Positions 30,319 to 32,118 of a stretch of DNA of 32,118 nucleotides are shown in pieces (the first letter of the stretch is position 1; the number at the start of each line of letters is the position of its first letter). The notes beneath the pieces are model-generated. The model saw nothing but the letters and a program-made list of their open reading frames with translations. It ran no database searches and was not told the origin of the DNA. The DNA comes from Elusimicrobiaceae bacterium (GTDB lineage Bacteria; Elusimicrobiota; Elusimicrobia; Elusimicrobiales; Elusimicrobiaceae). Location of the stretch: NCBI GenBank assembly GCA_017646765.1, contig JAGCMD010000077.1, positions 1 to 32,118 on the forward strand, read 5' to 3'. Both the position numbers and the translations under genes were made by a program.

Positions 30319-31819
30319 GTCCGCGCGCGTGGGTTTAGCGCGCGTTCTGCAAGAAACCGTCCCTCAGGCGTATTATGTGGGGGGGATTGTACGCAGCAGT
30401 TTATTAAAACGCTATTCTACCGATATAGATTTAGCCTTGCCCCCGGCAGATGTAAAACCTGCTGCGTTGGCGTTGGCTAAAAAACTTAAAGCTGCCGCAT
30501 TTGAAATGGATGCCGAGTACGGCGTGTGGCGGCTGGTTACCCACCAACATAAAATCCAAATTGATTTAACTGCTTATCAAGGCAAAGACTTAAAGGCCGA
30601 TTTGCTCCGGCGTGATTTTGCATTTAATGCACTGGCGTATCCGGTTTCTGCCTTGCCGCAAATTCAAATTATCCCGCAAAAAAACGGCAACGCTAAGATT
30701 TTGCTTAAGCGGATCCTCCGTTCCAAAATTATAGATTACGCAAACGGTTTAACGGATGTAAAACAGAAAGTTATTTGTGCCACCAACCCGCGTGTGTTTG
30801 AAGAAGACCCTTTGCGTATGCTGCGGGCGTTTCGCTCGGCGGCGGAACTCAACTTTACGATTGCGCCGGCCACACTTAAACTCATTAAAAAGCACGCCGC
30901 CCTTATTAGTCAACCGGCGGGAGAGCGCGTTCACGAAGAACTCTTCCGTCTGTTTAACACGTCCAAAGCGTATGAAAATTTGCTTTTGATGGACGCGTGC
31001 GGGTTGCTGACGGCGCTATTTGCCGAGTTAGAGCCGCAACGTACCTGTGCCGAAGTATATTATGGTAAAGGCGGCGTACTGAAACACACATTGCTGGTTT
31101 TTAAGCGTATGGAGTATCTGTTGGACCACTTAGACAAAGCCTTTGCAAAATACGCGCGCAAACTTTCCTTTGTGCAAACGCAAAAACCGCTTTTTAAAAT
31201 GGCCGCCCTCTTGCACGACATTGCTAAACCGGCTACGGCCCGGGTGCAAGGCGACCGGTTGCGGTTTTTTTACCACGAACAGAAAGGTGCTAAAATGGCA
31301 AAGGCCGTTTTGGAACGGTTGCACTACAGCCGTCCGGATATGCGGCTTATTTGTGCGATGATTGGCGAGCATTTGCGCCCCAGTAATTTAGCCAGTAACG
31401 ATGTAATTACCGATAAAGGAGCGTATCACTTTTTCCGCGATTTAGGCGACGCGGCTTTGCCGCTGCTGCTATTGTGCTGGGCCGATTATACAAGTTATAT
31501 TTCGGATGCACAATTAACGCGTATGCTCCCGCATAGCGCTGAGCCCATGATGAGTTTAGAACAAGCCAAAAAGAAAGCGGCTTTGGGCAAAACATTGCGG
31601 CACGTGCAAGTTTTATCGTTACTTTTTAATAAGTATTTTGAGCATCCGCGGGCCGTGCGTCCGTCGCGCCTTATTACCGGGCGAGATGTGATGGACGCGC
31701 TTAACTTGCCGCCCAGTCCCAAAATCGGCCAAATTTTAGAAGCGGTAGCCGTTGCACAAGTAGAAGGGAAAGTGCATGATAAGAAAAGCGCGCTGGCGTT
31801 TATTAAAACGTTAAAATAG
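30311..31819 (+). CDS. cca: tRNA nucleotidyltransferase / poly(A) polymerase family with HD domain
   Basis: Class II nucleotidyltransferase of 502 residues. Motifs: YYVGGIVRSSL (GG loop), STDIDLAL (DxD metal site), KADLLRRDFAFNALAYP (RRD), and EEDPLRMLRAFR (the EDxxR of base selection). An HD-type domain follows with KMAALLHDIAKPATA and IGEHLRPSN. The start is TTG 30311, overlapping the previous stop (TTGAATAA), with GGAGG 7 nt upstream; a longer frame would start upstream without such a site. It likely adds CCA to tRNAs; both tRNAs in the window lack encoded CCA, which fits. A-adding or poly(A) activity cannot be excluded by eye. Confidence 0.92.
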   Translation: MNKSARVGLARVLQETVPQAYYVGGIVRSSLLKRYSTDIDLALPPADVKPAALALAKKLKAAAFEMDAEYGVWRLVTHQHKIQIDLTAYQGKDLKADLLRRDFAFNALAYPVSALPQIQIIPQKNGNAKILLKRILRSKIIDYANGLTDVKQKVICATNPRVFEEDPLRMLRAFRSAAELNFTIAPATLKLIKKHAALISQPAGERVHEELFRLFNTSKAYENLLLMDACGLLTALFAELEPQRTCAEVYYGKGGVLKHTLLVFKRMEYLLDHLDKAFAKYARKLSFVQTQKPLFKMAALLHDIAKPATARVQGDRLRFFYHEQKGAKMAKAVLERLHYSRPDMRLICAMIGEHLRPSNLASNDVITDKGAYHFFRDLGDAALPLLLLCWADYTSYISDAQLTRMLPHSAEPMMSLEQAKKKAALGKTLRHVQVLSLLFNKYFEHPRAVRPSRLITGRDVMDALNLPPSPKIGQILEAVAVAQVEGKVHDKKSALAFIKTLK

Positions 31820-31848
31820 TTGTGTGCGGTAAAAAACTTTGCTAAAAT
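31820..31848 (+). promoter_or_regulatory. promoter of tRNA-Gly
   Basis: TTGTGT (31820-31825), 17 nt and TAAAAT (31843-31848) lie directly after the cca stop and about 27 nt before the tRNA. Confidence 0.5.
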
Positions 31849-31874
31849 AAAACAGTATTGATACGCTTACGTAC

Positions 31875-31945
31875 GCGGGCGTGGTTCAATGGTAGAATGG
31901 AAGCTTCCCAAGCTTTAGACGAGGGTTCGATTCCCTTCGCCCGCT
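31875..31945 (+). tRNA. tRNA-Gly (CCC anticodon)
   Basis: Acceptor GCGGGCG/CGCCCGC, anticodon arm GAAGC-TTCCCAA-GCTTT, T-arm GAGGG-TTCGATT-CCCTT and discriminator T, as usual for Gly. The anticodon is CCC. CCA is not encoded; a run of Ts follows directly. Confidence 0.95.
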
Positions 31946-31963
31946 TTTTTTATCAGGATAACT

Positions 31964-32118
31964 ATGGAAAACGAAAACCTTGATTTGGACGTAAAACCGG
32001 CCGCTAATAAAGACCTTTGGCTTTTCCTTATTATTGTGGATATCGTTTTGTTATGCGTGTTTGGTTTCTTTTTATACAAACACTTCTCTGCCGGTTTGTT
32101 CCAAACGCAGCCGTCGGC
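31964..32118 (+). CDS. small membrane protein, 5' part only
   Basis: The ATG at 31964 has AGGA about 7 nt upstream and lies 18 nt after the tRNA. The visible 51 residues have a charged start (MENENLDLDVKPAANKD), then a membrane segment (LFLIIVDIVLLCVFGFFLY) and KHFSAGLFQTQPS before the window ends. N-in topology with a single anchor is likely. No family can be assigned from this fragment. Confidence 0.7.
   Translation, partial: MENENLDLDVKPAANKDLWLFLIIVDIVLLCVFGFFLYKHFSAGLFQTQPS

Overview
The window reads as compact, gene-dense DNA from a Gram-negative (diderm) bacterium of moderate GC. It encodes three lipobox lipoproteins (OmpA-like, TPR, DUF192), a beta-barrel porin-like protein and many Sec signal peptides. 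Gene content and style resemble host-associated Elusimicrobiota; that placement is my inference from general appearance and is not proven by any marker here. No phage, transposase, integrase or CRISPR array is visible.

Layout. (1) 1-658: OmpA-like lipoprotein running off the left edge. (2) 700-5617, minus strand: one tightly packed operon, in transcription order DUF1189-like membrane protein, queD, queE, folE, a secreted TraB/GumN-like protein, folP, and a fused PTPS-like/folK gene. FolE makes dihydroneopterin triphosphate; QueD and QueE take it toward queuosine, while the PTPS-like-FolK fusion and FolP take it toward folate. No folB is present, and the fused PTPS-like domain is the obvious candidate to replace it. 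(3) 5648-6211: a secreted Cys-rich orphan. (4) 6377-11113: a 1578-residue soluble protein of about eleven PAS domains and one GAF with no recognisable output domain. (5) 11199-13057: a small membrane protein, a secreted acidic protein, tRNA-Met(CAT) and a TPR lipoprotein. (6) 13088-15531: REC-GGDDF regulator, pgeF and murI. (7) 15617-18031: a receptor-like Ser/Thr kinase with an exported TPR domain, then a CorA-type transporter. (8) 18268-19497: porin-like protein, followed by a 380-bp intergenic region with REP-like repeats and a structured segment. (9) 19878-23593, minus strand: DJ-1/PfpI, metK, exported M20 peptidase and DUF192 lipoprotein. (10) 23660-28650: oligopeptide ABC importer (two ATPases, two permeases) with a PepT-like peptidase inside the operon and no binding protein. 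(11) 28693-31819: acyl-CoA synthetase and tRNA nucleotidyltransferase, then tRNA-Gly(CCC) and the start of a small membrane protein.

Two things stand out. First, eight genes at the head of transcription units have a TANNNT-type -10 box ending only 6-8 nt before the start codon and no Shine-Dalgarno sequence, while genes inside operons carry good AGGAG-type sites; this predicts widespread leaderless transcription from operon heads. Second, the PTPS-like-FolK fusion carries an ExxHxH motif of the PTPS-III kind but lacks the usual Asp-His pair, suggesting an unusual route to the folate pterin.
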